64,000 nucleotides of DNA from Bauldia litoralis (GTDB lineage Bacteria; Pseudomonadota; Alphaproteobacteria; Rhizobiales; Kaistiaceae). The stretch spans positions 151,811 through 215,810 of the forward strand of contig NZ_FMXQ01000009.1 in assembly GCF_900104485.1 (NCBI RefSeq). The letters run 5' to 3'. A program made the position numbers and the translations under genes. Below, in pieces: positions 48,704-58,021 of the stretch; position 1 is the stretch's first letter; each line of letters opens with the position of its first letter. The notes beneath the pieces were generated by a model. The model made no database searches, was not told the origin of the DNA, and worked only from the letters and a program-made list of their open reading frames with translations.

Positions 48704-49927
48704 ATGCCCAGGGGCCAGACCATCCTTCTCGTCATTTCCGGCGGCATCGCCGCCTACAAGTCGCTCGACCTGATCCGCAGGCTGCGCGAGCGCGGCTATG
48801 CGGTGCGCGCCGTGATGACCCGCGCCGCGGAAGAATTCGTCACGCCGCTGGCGGTTGGCGCGCTGACCGGCGGCAAGGTCCACACCGATCTCTTCAGCCG
48901 CGACGATGAATTCGATATCGGCCATATCCGTATGGCCCGCGAGCCCGACCTGATCGTCATCGCACCGGCGACCGCCGATCTCCTTGCCAGGATGGCCGGC
49001 GGTCATGCCGACGACCTCGCCTCGACGATCCTGCTCGCCACCGACCGGCCGGTCCTTGTCGCCCCGGCGATGAACCCGCGAATGTGGGCCCATCCGGCGA
49101 CCCGCCGCAACGTTGCCCGGCTTGCCGACGATGGCATCCGTTTCGTCGGGCCGAATGCCGGCGAGATGGCCGAAGGCGGCGAGGCCGGCCTCGGCCGCAT
49201 GGCCGAGCCGCTTGAGATCGTCGCGGCGGCCGAAGCGATCCTGAAGCCGGGCGCCCGCCCGCTTGCCGGTCACCACGTCCTGGTCACCTCCGGGCCGACA
49301 CACGAACCGATCGACCCGGTCCGCTACATCGCCAATCGTTCCTCCGGCAAGCAGGGCCACGCCATTGCCGCTGCCGCGGCCCGAGCCGGCGCACGGGTCA
49401 CCCTGGTGTCCGGCCCGGTGGCCATTCCCGATCCGCCCGGCGTCACCACCGTTCATGTCGAGACCGCCCGCCAGATGCTGGAAGCGGTCGAGGCCGCGCT
49501 CCCCGCCGACATCGCCATCATGGCCGCGGCCGTCGCCGACTGGCGCGCGGCGGAGGAATTGGATGCCAAGCTCAAGAAGGACGGCACCGGCGCGGTCGCC
49601 CCGCTGCCGCTCGTGCAGAATCCGGACATCCTCGCGACGCTTGGTCGCCACCACACCCTGCGCCCGGACCTGGTCATCGGCTTCGCCGCCGAGACCAACG
49701 ACCTCAAGGCGCACGCCGAGGCCAAACTCAGGTCCAAGGGCGCCGACTGGATTCTCGCCAACGATGTCTCGCCGGAAACCGGCGTCATGGGCGGCGACGA
49801 CAACACCATCCACCTGGTGACCACCTCGGGCGTCGAGCCCTGGCCGAAGATGACCAAGACCGAGGTCGCCGCCCGGCTGGTGGAACGGATCGCCGATCGT
49901 CTCGGCAAATCGGGATCGGGCGCATGA
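48704..49927 (+). CDS. coaBC: Bifunctional phosphopantothenoylcysteine decarboxylase/synthetase
   Basis: This 407-residue CoA-biosynthesis enzyme has an N-terminal flavin-dependent CoaC half (about residues 1-190; [18 protein letters not shown] and PAMNPRMW) and a C-terminal CoaB half (about 190-405; [10 protein letters not shown]). CoaB joins cysteine to 4'-phosphopantothenate and CoaC decarboxylates the product. The flap where E. coli Dfp has Cys158 reads [10 protein letters not shown] here, so glycine stands at the cysteine position (codon 49175-49177). The stop overlaps dut by 4 nt. Confidence 0.94.
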   Translation: MPRGQTILLVISGGIAAYKSLDLIRRLRERGYAVRAVMTRAAEEFVTPLAVGALTGGKVHTDLFSRDDEFDIGHIRMAREPDLIVIAPATADLLARMAGGHADDLASTILLATDRPVLVAPAMNPRMWAHPATRRNVARLADDGIRFVGPNAGEMAEGGEAGLGRMAEPLEIVAAAEAILKPGARPLAGHHVLVTSGPTHEPIDPVRYIANRSSGKQGHAIAAAAARAGARVTLVSGPVAIPDPPGVTTVHVETARQMLEAVEAALPADIAIMAAAVADWRAAEELDAKLKKDGTGAVAPLPLVQNPDILATLGRHHTLRPDLVIGFAAETNDLKAHAEAKLRSKGADWILANDVSPETGVMGGDDNTIHLVTTSGVEPWPKMTKTEVAARLVERIADRLGKSGSGA

Positions 49928-50385
49928 GCCGCGCCGTCGTGTCCGCGCTGCGCCTCCCGCATGGCGAGGGGCTGCCGGTGCCGGCGCCCCAGTCGTCCGA
50001 TGCCGCAGGCTCCGACCTCGCCGCCGCGGTTCCCGCCGAGACGCCGCTCACCATCCCTCCCGGCAGTCATGCGCTGGTGCCGACCGGCTTCGCTTTCGCG
50101 ATCCCCGGCGGCCATGAGGGCCAGGTCCGGCCGCGCTCGGGGCTTGCCGCCAAACATGGCGTCACCGTTCTCAATGCCCCCGGCACGATCGACGCCGATT
50201 ATCGCGGCGAGGTGAAGGTCATCCTCATCAACCACGGCTCCGATCCCTTCGTCGTCGAGAGGGGGATGCGGATCGCCCAACTCGTCATCGCTCCGGTGAC
50301 GCCGGTCGATTTTCGCGAGGTCGAGGACCTGTCATCGACGGATCGCGGCGCCGGCGGTTTTGGATCGACTGGAGTAACGGGGTAG
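49924..50385 (+). CDS. dut: dUTP diphosphatase (dUTPase)
   Basis: This 153-residue trimeric enzyme hydrolyses dUTP to dUMP. The five family motifs are visible: [28 protein letters not shown] with the catalytic Asp, RIAQLVIAP, and the C-terminal [10 protein letters not shown] arm. ATG 49924 overlaps the coaBC stop. Confidence 0.97.
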   Translation: MSRAVVSALRLPHGEGLPVPAPQSSDAAGSDLAAAVPAETPLTIPPGSHALVPTGFAFAIPGGHEGQVRPRSGLAAKHGVTVLNAPGTIDADYRGEVKVILINHGSDPFVVERGMRIAQLVIAPVTPVDFREVEDLSSTDRGAGGFGSTGVTG

Positions 50386-50494
50386 GGCGTCTGCCCGGTT
50401 CCCCAGCCTCGTCTGGTGACGCACTGGCGGTTTCAGCGCGCGCCCCCATCTTGATCTATTATCGCGGCGGGACTTGCGAAGGAGAATCGGAAAG

Positions 50495-51466
50495 ATGGCG
50501 AAGGAAACACCGGCGACGCCCGGCCGCGGCAAGGTCTACGGCTCGATCACCGAGACGATCGGCGACACGCCGCTGGTCCGGCTCGATCGCATCGCCGCGG
50601 TCAAGGGCGTCGAGGCGACGCTTCTCGCCAAGCTCGAATTCTTCAATCCGATCGGCAGCGTCAAGGATCGCATCGGCGTCGCGATGATCGACGCGCTCGA
50701 AGCGGAAGGCCGGATCAAGCCCGGCGTCACGACGCTGATCGAGCCGACCTCCGGCAATACCGGCATCGCGCTGGCCTTTGTCGCGGCTGCGCGGGGCTAC
50801 CGCCTGATCCTGGTCATGCCGGAGACCATGTCGATCGAGCGGCGCAAGATGCTGGCCCTGCTCGGCGCCGAACTGGTGCTGACCGATGGCGCGCTGGGCA
50901 TGCGCGGCGCCCTGGCCCGCACCGACGAACTGGTCAAGGAGATCCCCGACGCGGTGATCCCGCAGCAGTTCCAGAACCCGGCCAACCCGGAGATCCACCG
51001 CCGCACCACGGCGGAGGAGATCTGGAACGATACCGACGGCGCGGTCGATGTCTTCATCTCCGGCGTCGGCACCGGCGGAACCATCACCGGCGTTAGCCAG
51101 GTCCTGAAGAGCCGCAAGCCGAGCCTGCGCGTGATCGCCGTCGAGCCGGAGGACAGTCCGGTACTGTCGGGCGGCAATCCCGGCCCCCACAAGATCCAGG
51201 GGATCGGCGCAGGCTTCGTTCCGGCCATCCTCGATACGGGAGCCTATGACGAGGTGGTCACCGTCGGCAACGACGATGCCTTCGATTATGCCCGGCTCAG
51301 CGCCCGCATCGAGGGCATCCCGGTCGGCATCTCCTCGGGTGCGGCGATCGCCGCGGCGGTCAAGGTCGGCAGTCGCGCCGAGATGAAGGGCAAGACCATT
51401 GTCCTGGTCATCCCCTCCTTCGCCGAACGGTACCTTTCGACCGCCCTGTTCGAAGGGCTGGGCTGA
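50495..51466 (+). CDS. cysK: Cysteine synthase (O-acetylserine sulfhydrylase)
   Basis: This 323-residue PLP enzyme makes cysteine from O-acetylserine and sulfide. The PLP lysine is K57 in [17 protein letters not shown] (about residues 86-91) binds substrate, and GTGGTITG binds the phosphate. ATG 50495 follows AAGGAGAATCGG. CysK versus CysM cannot be fully separated, but length and motifs favour CysK. Confidence 0.93.
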   Translation: MAKETPATPGRGKVYGSITETIGDTPLVRLDRIAAVKGVEATLLAKLEFFNPIGSVKDRIGVAMIDALEAEGRIKPGVTTLIEPTSGNTGIALAFVAAARGYRLILVMPETMSIERRKMLALLGAELVLTDGALGMRGALARTDELVKEIPDAVIPQQFQNPANPEIHRRTTAEEIWNDTDGAVDVFISGVGTGGTITGVSQVLKSRKPSLRVIAVEPEDSPVLSGGNPGPHKIQGIGAGFVPAILDTGAYDEVVTVGNDDAFDYARLSARIEGIPVGISSGAAIAAAVKVGSRAEMKGKTIVLVIPSFAERYLSTALFEGLG

Positions 51467-51487
51467 GCCCGTCCCCGGTACCGTCCG

Positions 51488-51516
51488 CTTGAATCGGCGC
51501 CCGTTCTTCCCCATAT
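51488..51516 (+). promoter_or_regulatory. RpoH (sigma-32) heat-shock promoter of hsp20
   Basis: CTTGAA (51488-51493), a 17-nt spacer and CCATAT (51511-51516) match the alphaproteobacterial RpoH consensus. A start near 51523 gives a leader of about 60 nt before ATG 51584. Confidence 0.82.
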
Positions 51517-51541
51517 CCAGTCCTGTCGGATGCCGCTTTCT

Positions 51542-51579
51542 GGGTCCGACGGGAAGGTCGCTTTGAAGAACGAGGACCC
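51542..51579 (+). promoter_or_regulatory. Candidate RNA thermometer over the hsp20 ribosome site
   Basis: GGGTCC (51542-51547) is perfectly complementary to GGACCC (51574-51579), which includes most of the GAGGA ribosome site (51572-51576). The arm before it contains TCGCT (51558-51562), which fits the U(U/C)GCU motif of ROSE elements. Small heat-shock genes of rhizobia commonly carry ROSE thermometers. The structure is inferred by eye, not folded. Confidence 0.5.
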
Positions 51580-51583
51580 CGGA

Positions 51584-52015
51584 ATGACGCGCATTTCTGC
51601 GTTTTCAAGTCCACTACTGCTCGGCTTCGACGAAGTCGAGCGCGCGCTCGAACGGTTATCGAAAGCCGCCGGTGACGGGTATCCGCCCTACAATATCGAG
51701 CGGTTGCCGGCCACCGGGCCAAAGGGCGACATGCTGCGGATCACGCTGGCGGTCGCCGGCTTCTCCGATGACGAACTCGACGTCTCGGTCGAGGATAACG
51801 AACTAGTCATCTGTGGGCGTCAGTCCGAGGAAGCCGGTTCGCGGATTTACCTCCACCGGGGCATCGCCGCGCGGCAGTTCCGCAAGGTCTTCGTTCTGGC
51901 GGAAGGCATTGAAGTCGTCGGTGCCGATCTCGCCGATGGCCTTCTCTCCATCGATCTCGCTCGTCCATCAAGCGACAGGATGGTGCGCAAGATCGAGATC
52001 AACGGGCGCGGCTGA
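51584..52015 (+). CDS. Hsp20/alpha-crystallin small heat-shock protein
   Basis: This 143-residue ATP-independent chaperone holds unfolding proteins. Its N-terminus (GFDEVERAL) is like rhizobial class A sHsps. The alpha-crystallin domain spans about residues 38-130 (PYNIER to VRKIEI), with the conserved GLLSIDLA block near the end. ATG 51584 is chosen because the predicted heat-shock transcript starts near 51523, which leaves no room for the earlier in-frame ATG at 51530. A DUF1150 gene follows 24 nt later. Confidence 0.94.
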   Translation: MTRISAFSSPLLLGFDEVERALERLSKAAGDGYPPYNIERLPATGPKGDMLRITLAVAGFSDDELDVSVEDNELVICGRQSEEAGSRIYLHRGIAARQFRKVFVLAEGIEVVGADLADGLLSIDLARPSSDRMVRKIEINGRG

Positions 52016-52039
52016 GCCGGCCCCAAGGAGTATCGCGTC

Positions 52040-52294
52040 ATGGAAAATACCGACAGGCAGATGATGAATCCTGAAACCTTCGCCGGCCTCGGCGGCGGCA
52101 AGGTGGCTTATGTCCGCTCCCTCAAGTCCGACCAGGCCAAAAGCCTGTTTCCCGGCCTGCCGCCGGTCGCCCCCGATTTGCAACTCTGGGCGCTGCTCGG
52201 TGCCGATGGCACGCCGATCATGCTCGCTGACAACCGCGAGGCGGTGGTCATGAACGCGCATGAGAACGACCTCGAGATGGTCAGCACCCACTAG
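52040..52294 (+). CDS. DUF1150 family protein
   Basis: This 84-residue alphaproteobacterial protein of unknown function (VAYVRSLKSDQAKSLFPG, LWALLGADGTPIMLADNR) is often found directly after small heat-shock genes, as here, and likely shares the RpoH promoter. AAGGAG lies upstream of ATG. It has no membrane segment or known catalytic motif. Confidence 0.87.
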   Translation: MENTDRQMMNPETFAGLGGGKVAYVRSLKSDQAKSLFPGLPPVAPDLQLWALLGADGTPIMLADNREAVVMNAHENDLEMVSTH

Positions 52295-52330
52295 CCTGAA
52301 AGGCAGAATCCGCTCCGCCCGCCGCCGCGA

Positions 52331-52795
52331 TCACGCGGCGTCGGGTGTCGCCTCTTCGGTCAGCACCGCATGCAGCGCGGCCTTGTCGGTCGACGCCCGG
52401 AGCTTGTTGGCAACGCCGCCCTTGCGCAGGTGGCGCGCGATCCGGGCCAGCGCCTTGAGATGATCGGCGCCTGCGCCTTCCGGCGCCAGTAGCAGGAAGA
52501 TCAGGTCGACCGGCTGGTCGTCGAGCGCCTCGAAGTCGATCGGCTTCGGCAGGCGCGCGAACATTCCGAAAATCCGGTCGAGCTCCGGCAGCTTGCCGTG
52601 CGGGATGGCGATTCCGCCACCGACGCCGGTCGAGCCGAGCTTTTCCCGCTGCAGCAAGGTCTCGAAGATCTCGCGCTCGGGCAGTTGGGTGAGCGCGGCA
52701 GCCTTCTCGGCGATCGCCTGGATCGCCTGTTTCTTGCTGTTGGCCTTGAGCGAGCCAATGACCGCTTCGGGCGCGATTAAATCGCCTAGATCCAT
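52331..52795 (-). CDS. ptsN: Nitrogen PTS EIIA component PtsN
   Basis: This 154-residue EIIA(Ntr) is phosphorylated at H66 in IPHGK and links the PTS-Ntr phosphorelay to potassium, nitrogen and cell-envelope control. ATG 52795 is preferred to TTG 52801. It is the last gene of the lpt-rpoN-hpf-ptsN cluster. Confidence 0.95.
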   Translation of the reverse strand: MDLGDLIAPEAVIGSLKANSKKQAIQAIAEKAAALTQLPEREIFETLLQREKLGSTGVGGGIAIPHGKLPELDRIFGMFARLPKPIDFEALDDQPVDLIFLLLAPEGAGADHLKALARIARHLRKGGVANKLRASTDKAALHAVLTEEATPDAA

Positions 52796-52861
52796 AGCCA
52801 AAAGTCCACGATGCGTTCCTCTCTGGCGCCGTACGTCTCAACGCAGGCGGCGCCGTGGGGA

Positions 52862-53449
52862 TCAGTCGTCGGCGGAAGTGCGCGTTGTCTTCAGGGACGG
52901 GTCGACCCAACCGATGTGGCCGTCGGGCCGGCGGTAGACGACATTGATGCCGCCATGTCCGGCGTTGCGGAACACGAAGATCGCGGCCTCGGTGAAGTCC
53001 ATGGCGATAACCGCCTCGCCGACTGTCAGGGTTTCAAGATTGGTGGTTTCCTCGGCGATGATGGTGGGGCTGTAGTCCGCCGCCACTTCCTCATCCTCGT
53101 CGATGGCGGCCAGCACGTAGCTGGCGGCCGGCTCGGCGACGTCCCGCCGGTTGGCGTGGTGGTCCTTGAGCCGGCGCTTGTAGCGCCGCAGGCGCTTCTC
53201 GATTCGCTCGGCGGCGATATCGAAGCTCTTGTAGACGTCCTGCGACTGGCCGTGAGCCTGCAGGACGACACCGGTGTCGAGGTGGACGGTGCAGTCCGAC
53301 TTGTAGCCCGACCCTTCGGGTTCGACCGTCACATGGCCGGTGAACCCACCGTCGAAATACTTTGCCAGCGCGTCGCTGACGCGGGAATCGACATACGTGC
53401 GAAGGGCATCGCCGATGTCCATGTTCTTTCCGGAAATCTGCAGAGTCAT
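52862..53449 (-). CDS. hpf: Ribosome hibernation promoting factor, long form
   Basis: This 195-residue long-form HPF has an N-terminal YfiA-type domain (residues 1-100) that binds the 30S decoding region. The C-terminal dimerisation domain (about 130-185; EAVIAMDFTEAAIFVFRN) forms 100S ribosomes. It lies between rpoN and ptsN, as in many proteobacteria. The 249-nt gap upstream of it shows no clear structure. Confidence 0.95.
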   Translation of the reverse strand: MTLQISGKNMDIGDALRTYVDSRVSDALAKYFDGGFTGHVTVEPEGSGYKSDCTVHLDTGVVLQAHGQSQDVYKSFDIAAERIEKRLRRYKRRLKDHHANRRDVAEPAASYVLAAIDEDEEVAADYSPTIIAEETTNLETLTVGEAVIAMDFTEAAIFVFRNAGHGGINVVYRRPDGHIGWVDPSLKTTRTSADD

Positions 53450-53698
53450 CGAGGCTACGAACCTTCTCCGTTGTTCCGGTTCTGACGTTTGTCAGGCCGC
53501 GACTGCGGCCCGGAGGCTCGGTTCTGCGCGCGTCGGCCAAGGCCGGATCCGCAAGCTTCCTCGAAGCCCATCGCATCCCCCGGCTCGTCGATGGGCGCAC
53601 CTTCTATTGACGACCTTAGCACAAGTCAACCGATCGTAATGGGTTGGGGAAAAGCCTGTTGGCGCGGGCCGCCTCGTCCGGCTCGACCCGGCCGGGGC

Positions 53699-55240
53699 CT
53701 AGAGCGCGACCTGCTTGTCGCGGCGGCGCTGGACGGAGGAGGGGATCCGCAGGGCTTCGCGATACTTGGCGACCGTGCGTCGCGCGATGTCGATTCCCGC
53801 GTCGCGCAGCGTCTTGACGATCGCGTCGTCGGACAGGACCGTGTCCGGTGCTTCATCGTCGATCAGGCGCTTGATCCGGTGGCGCACCGCTTCGGCGGAA
53901 TGCGAGACGCCGCCCTCCGAGGAGGCGATCGCGGCGGTGAAGAAATACTTCAGTTCGAAAACGCCGCGCGTCGTCGCCATGTACTTGTTCGACGTGACCC
54001 GCGAGACGGTCGATTCGTGCATGCCGATCGCCTCGGCGACGGTCTTGAGGTTGAGCGGCCTGAGGTGCTGGACGCCGTGGGCGAGGAAGGCGTCCTGCTG
54101 CCGCACGATCTCCGTCGACACCTTGAGGATCGTCCGCGCCCGCTGGTCGAGGCTCTTCACCAGCCATTTGGCCGTCTGCATGCACTCGGCCAGGAACTCG
54201 TCTTCCTTCTCGTTGCGGCGGCCCTTCGAAACCTTCGCATAATAGGTCTGGTCGAAAAGCACGCGCGGCAGGGTCCCGGTATTGAGCTCGACATGCCAGC
54301 CGCCGTCATTGGCTGGCCGCACCATCACGTCGGGCACCACGGTCTGCACCAGCGCATCGCCGAAACCGCTGCCGGGCTTGGGGTTCAGCGCCTTGAGCTC
54401 GGCCAGCATCTCGGCCAGGTCTTCCGCGTCGACCCCGCAGAGCTTCAGCAGCGTCGTCTGGTCCCGCCGCGCTACCAGTTCGAGATTGTCGATCAGGGTC
54501 GCCATGGCGGGGTCGTAGCGGTCGCGGTCGCGAAGCTGGATCGCCAGGCACTCGGAGAGGTCGCGCGCGCCGATGCCGGTTGGGTCGAAGCTCTGGATGG
54601 TCCGCAGCACGTCGCGGACCGTCGCCGGGCTGGCGCCGAGTTGTTCCGCGATCGTCTCGATATCGGCGCGGAAATAGCCGGCCTCGTCGATCTCGCTGAT
54701 GATCGCCCCGCCGATCAGGCGGAGCGCGGGATCGGTGATGGCGAGGCCGAGCTGGTCGCCGAGATGATCGGCGAGCGTCGTCTCCGCCGCGACGAAGGCC
54801 TCGAGGTTGTAGTCGTCGGAACTGACCGTCTGGCGGCTCGGGGCGACGGCCCAGGATTCGGTGGGCAGCGCCGGCGCCGTCTCGCCGGCGGCCTGGCCGT
54901 TGTCGTCGGGAAAGACGTTGGCGAGGTCGGAGTCGAGCTTGTCCTCCATCGTCTCGCTGCCGGCGCTCGACCCGGATTCCATCCAGTCGGCGGCCTCGAC
55001 CCCGTCCGCGGCCGCAGAGGGCTCGGGGGCGTCGTCGCGGGTGTCGTCACGCAGGTCCCGGCGATCGCCGCCGTCATCATCCTCCGCGCGGTCGAGCAGC
55101 GGATTGCGTTCCAGTTCCGCCTCGACATAGGCGACGAGATCGAGATTTGAGAGCTGAAGCAGCTTGATGGCCTGCATCAGCTGCGGTGTCATCACCAGCA
55201 ACTGGCTCTGACGGAACTCTAACTTCTGGGATAAAGCCAT
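53699..55240 (-). CDS. rpoN: RNA polymerase sigma-54 factor
   Basis: This 513-residue sigma-54 recognises -24/-12 promoters. The Gln-rich region I (residues 1-50; LVMTPQLMQAIKLLQLSN) binds activators. An acidic region II (about 55-125) follows, then the core-binding domain, and a C-terminal RpoN box ARRTVAKYREALRIP that reads the -24 element. It is 78 nt after lptB. Confidence 0.97.
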   Translation of the reverse strand: MALSQKLEFRQSQLLVMTPQLMQAIKLLQLSNLDLVAYVEAELERNPLLDRAEDDDGGDRRDLRDDTRDDAPEPSAAADGVEAADWMESGSSAGSETMEDKLDSDLANVFPDDNGQAAGETAPALPTESWAVAPSRQTVSSDDYNLEAFVAAETTLADHLGDQLGLAITDPALRLIGGAIISEIDEAGYFRADIETIAEQLGASPATVRDVLRTIQSFDPTGIGARDLSECLAIQLRDRDRYDPAMATLIDNLELVARRDQTTLLKLCGVDAEDLAEMLAELKALNPKPGSGFGDALVQTVVPDVMVRPANDGGWHVELNTGTLPRVLFDQTYYAKVSKGRRNEKEDEFLAECMQTAKWLVKSLDQRARTILKVSTEIVRQQDAFLAHGVQHLRPLNLKTVAEAIGMHESTVSRVTSNKYMATTRGVFELKYFFTAAIASSEGGVSHSAEAVRHRIKRLIDDEAPDTVLSDDAIVKTLRDAGIDIARRTVAKYREALRIPSSVQRRRDKQVAL

Positions 55241-55318
55241 TACGTGTGGGTCTACCGGGGCCGAAACTGGTCCAAGACTTGCTTGCCAGTCTCAGTCGTA
55301 CCCCATCGACACGCTCGA

Positions 55319-56152
55319 TTAAAGGCTGAATTGCTCGCCAAGGTAAAGCCGGCGGACGTCCGGGCTTTCGACGATCTCGTCGGGCCGGCCCTCGAACAGC
55401 ACCTCGCCCGAGTGAATGATATAGGCCCGGTCGATCAGCCCAAGTGTCTCGCGGACGTTATGGTCGGTGATCAGGACCCCGATGCCGAGGCTGGTAAGAT
55501 GCCGCACCAGCGCCTGGATATCGCCGACCGCGATCGGATCGACGCCGGTAAAGGGCTCGTCGAGCAGCATGAAGGCCGGACGGCTGGCCAGCGCCCGGGC
55601 AATCTCGGCGCGGCGGCGCTCACCACCCGACAGCGACATCGCCTGAGCCTTGCGCAGGTGGGTGATGTGGAACTCGTCGAGCAGCGCGTCGAGCTGGTCC
55701 TCGCGCTGCGCCTTGTCCGGCTCCACCACCTCGAGCACCGCCCGGATATTGGCTTCGACGGTCAGGCCGCGAAAGATCGACGCTTCCTGCGGCAGGTAGC
55801 CGATACCGAGCCGCGCCCGGCGATACATCGGCAGGCCGGTGACGTTGTGGCCGTCGAGTTCGATCGTGCCCTCGTCCGCCTTCACCAGGCCGGTGATCAT
55901 GTAGAAGATCGTCGTCTTGCCGGCACCGTTCGAGCCGAGCAGGCCGACCGATTCGCCCCGCGCCACCGCGAGGCTCGCCTCGTGGACCACCCGCCGGCCG
56001 CGATAAGACTTCGCCAGCCCGCTGGCGACCAGCCAACCGCGGCCGCCCGCATCGGGTACAAGCCGCGACGGCGGCGTCTCCCCGCGGACCCGTCTGGAGC
56101 CGTTAGCCGATGACTGCTGCTTTTTGCGTCCCAGGAGGCTGGTCAGACCCAA
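55319..56152 (-). CDS. lptB: LPS export ABC transporter ATP-binding protein LptB
   Basis: This 277-residue ATPase powers LPS extraction with LptF/LptG at the inner membrane. Walker A is GSNGAGKTT at residues 73-81, the signature is LSGGERRR, and Walker B is FMLLDEPF. A 37-residue N-terminal extension (basic/Ser-rich) precedes the ABC core, longer than E. coli LptB. lptFG are not in the window. Confidence 0.95.
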   Translation of the reverse strand: MGLTSLLGRKKQQSSANGSRRVRGETPPSRLVPDAGGRGWLVASGLAKSYRGRRVVHEASLAVARGESVGLLGSNGAGKTTIFYMITGLVKADEGTIELDGHNVTGLPMYRRARLGIGYLPQEASIFRGLTVEANIRAVLEVVEPDKAQREDQLDALLDEFHITHLRKAQAMSLSGGERRRAEIARALASRPAFMLLDEPFTGVDPIAVGDIQALVRHLTSLGIGVLITDHNVRETLGLIDRAYIIHSGEVLFEGRPDEIVESPDVRRLYLGEQFSL

Positions 56153-56212
56153 AGCGCGAAGGTTCCTTTTGCCGCTGACCGGAGATAAGCGGTCCCGCGC
56201 CGTCTGTCGAGG

Positions 56213-56788
56213 TCACTGGGCCGGCTTGGTCCCGGCCGCGCTGTCGCCATCGTCTTTTTTCTTGATGGCGCCCGGGGAAAACACGCCCTGGATACGCTTG
56301 CCCGGCATCTGTTCGAGCGTCGCCTTGCCGCTCGCCATGTCGATCACCAGCCGTTCCGCGGTCATCACATTCTTTCCCTGGCTCAGCACGACATTGCCGC
56401 TCAGCGTGATGGTCTGGGCCTTGTTGTCGACCACGGCCTTGGAGCCGGTGACCGTCTGGTTGCCGGAATTGACGTAGACCGTCCCGGTCGCTTCCATGCG
56501 GGTGAAGCCGTTCGGATCCCCGCCGTCCTTGTCCGAATGCAGCCGGATGGTCGCGGCCTTCATCGTCGTGTCGCCACGGACGACGGTGACGCCCCCGGCG
56601 AAGGTCGAAATGCGTTCCTCGCCCTCTTCGACGATCTCCAGCGTATCGGCATCGACCTGGATGGCGCCGCCGGACTTCGCGGAGAAGCCCTTGAAAATAT
56701 CGGTGGACTGGGCGGCCGCCGGCGCGGCAAGGAAAGCCGCCAGCAGAAGGCTGCAGGCGAGGCGCAGGGCGTGGGCCGCGGCGCTCAT
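56213..56788 (-). CDS. lptA: LPS transport periplasmic protein LptA
   Basis: This 191-residue exported protein has a signal peptide (residues 1-27, AAPAAAQ cleavage) and an OstA/LptA beta-jellyroll (about 40-165) that forms the periplasmic LPS bridge. Its ATG overlaps the lptC stop by 4 nt (56785-56788). Confidence 0.94.
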   Translation of the reverse strand: MSAAAHALRLACSLLLAAFLAAPAAAQSTDIFKGFSAKSGGAIQVDADTLEIVEEGEERISTFAGGVTVVRGDTTMKAATIRLHSDKDGGDPNGFTRMEATGTVYVNSGNQTVTGSKAVVDNKAQTITLSGNVVLSQGKNVMTAERLVIDMASGKATLEQMPGKRIQGVFSPGAIKKKDDGDSAAGTKPAQ

Positions 56789-57936
56789 GACGAGCCGCCG
56801 GCGGTCGCTGTTGGGGCGTCGGCGTTGGCCGCGTCGGGGGCGGTCGTCGCTGTCCCGGTCGCTTCGCCCTCCTTGGGATCGGGCGGCGTGAAGAACACGG
56901 TCACGCCGTTCTTGAACATGACGAACTTGCCGTTGTCCCTGAATTCCATGGCGTTGGCTTCGATCTTTGCCTGAGAGGTTGTGATGGTCAGCGGCTTGCC
57001 GGTTGTCATGTGGCTCTTTTCGATGTCGACCTGGGCGTCTTCGAGATTCGCCTCGTAGCCGTTGGTTGTCTTCAGCGCGATGCCCTTCGACAGCACCATC
57101 TGCTTGGTATCGTCGTCATAGGTTCCGGTCGTCGCGGTCAGGTGCGCCGTTTCGCCGTCGTCCATCCGCAACTGCGCGACGATCTCTTCCATCGTCACGA
57201 TCTTGGGATTGCCGAGGTCCTGGATGGCGCGGGCCGCACGCACTTCATAGGCGCGCTTCGTCCCGTCGAAACCGGAGATGTGGGGCGTCTGCATGGTGAC
57301 GCTTTCCGATTCGACATTGATGCCGGACAGCGTGATCACCGCGTCGTCCGGCGCCGGGGCAAACTGGACGAAGCCGAGGAAGGCGAGGATGCCGACCAGC
57401 GCGATGCCGGGCAGCGCGAACTTGAGGACGCTGACCAGGCGGCTGTGACGGCGGGCGCTGGTATAGTGGCCGGCGCCGCGCTCCTGGGTCGGGTCGAAGC
57501 GGATGCGCCGCGCCGCCGCCATGCCGCTCTCGGCCACCGAGACGCGCCCGCCCGCGGTCGGCGCCGGCAGCAGCGGCGGTGAATAGGGTTCGCCGTCGTC
57601 GTCCGGGTCGGGATCGTAATCCTCGGCATACGGCCCGCCCTCAGCGCCTTCGGCGTCCCAGTCGAGCGGATCGTCAGCGTCGGAAGGGTAGGCGTCATCC
57701 GCCTCGACCGGCACGAGGTCGAGATCATAGGCCGTCCTGTCGCCATAGCCGGACGCCGCCTCGCCGTCATCGGCCGGGACATCATCCTCCGGATCGCGGG
57801 GCAGGGGATCGCCGTCGGCGGTGAAGAACGCGCGGTCCGCCGGATACTGGTCGGCCGGACTCAGCCGTCGCGGACGGCGTTCCTCGCCCTCCTCCGGGAG
57901 ATCTTCATCCTTCGACTGGTAATAATAGTCGGTCAT
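56785..57936 (-). CDS. lptC: LptC with a long acidic N-terminal extension
   Basis: LptC receives LPS from LptB2FG and passes it to LptA. The periplasmic LptC domain (about residues 195-355) follows one membrane helix (about 168-192). From ATG 57936 the product has 383 residues, with about 165 residues of Asp/Glu/Pro-rich, probably disordered cytosolic sequence before the helix. An in-frame ATG at 57522 would give a product of about 245 residues, closer to the family norm. The codon pattern of the extension (GNN codons, GC-rich third positions) looks genuinely coding. Confidence 0.88.
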   Translation of the reverse strand: MTDYYYQSKDEDLPEEGEERRPRRLSPADQYPADRAFFTADGDPLPRDPEDDVPADDGEAASGYGDRTAYDLDLVPVEADDAYPSDADDPLDWDAEGAEGGPYAEDYDPDPDDDGEPYSPPLLPAPTAGGRVSVAESGMAAARRIRFDPTQERGAGHYTSARRHSRLVSVLKFALPGIALVGILAFLGFVQFAPAPDDAVITLSGINVESESVTMQTPHISGFDGTKRAYEVRAARAIQDLGNPKIVTMEEIVAQLRMDDGETAHLTATTGTYDDDTKQMVLSKGIALKTTNGYEANLEDAQVDIEKSHMTTGKPLTITTSQAKIEANAMEFRDNGKFVMFKNGVTVFFTPPDPKEGEATGTATTAPDAANADAPTATAGGSS

Positions 57937-58021
57937 CGTTTCGGCCTGATCGAGGCGAAATATGCCAACCACATTGTGGGCTTATGGTGGCCGAACGGCA
58001 ATCCGTGGTCAGCCGGGCGCG

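Noticed and set aside
53450..53698. Small ORFs in the rpoN-hpf spacer
   Set aside because: The open frames there lack ribosome sites and resemble complement-frame noise.
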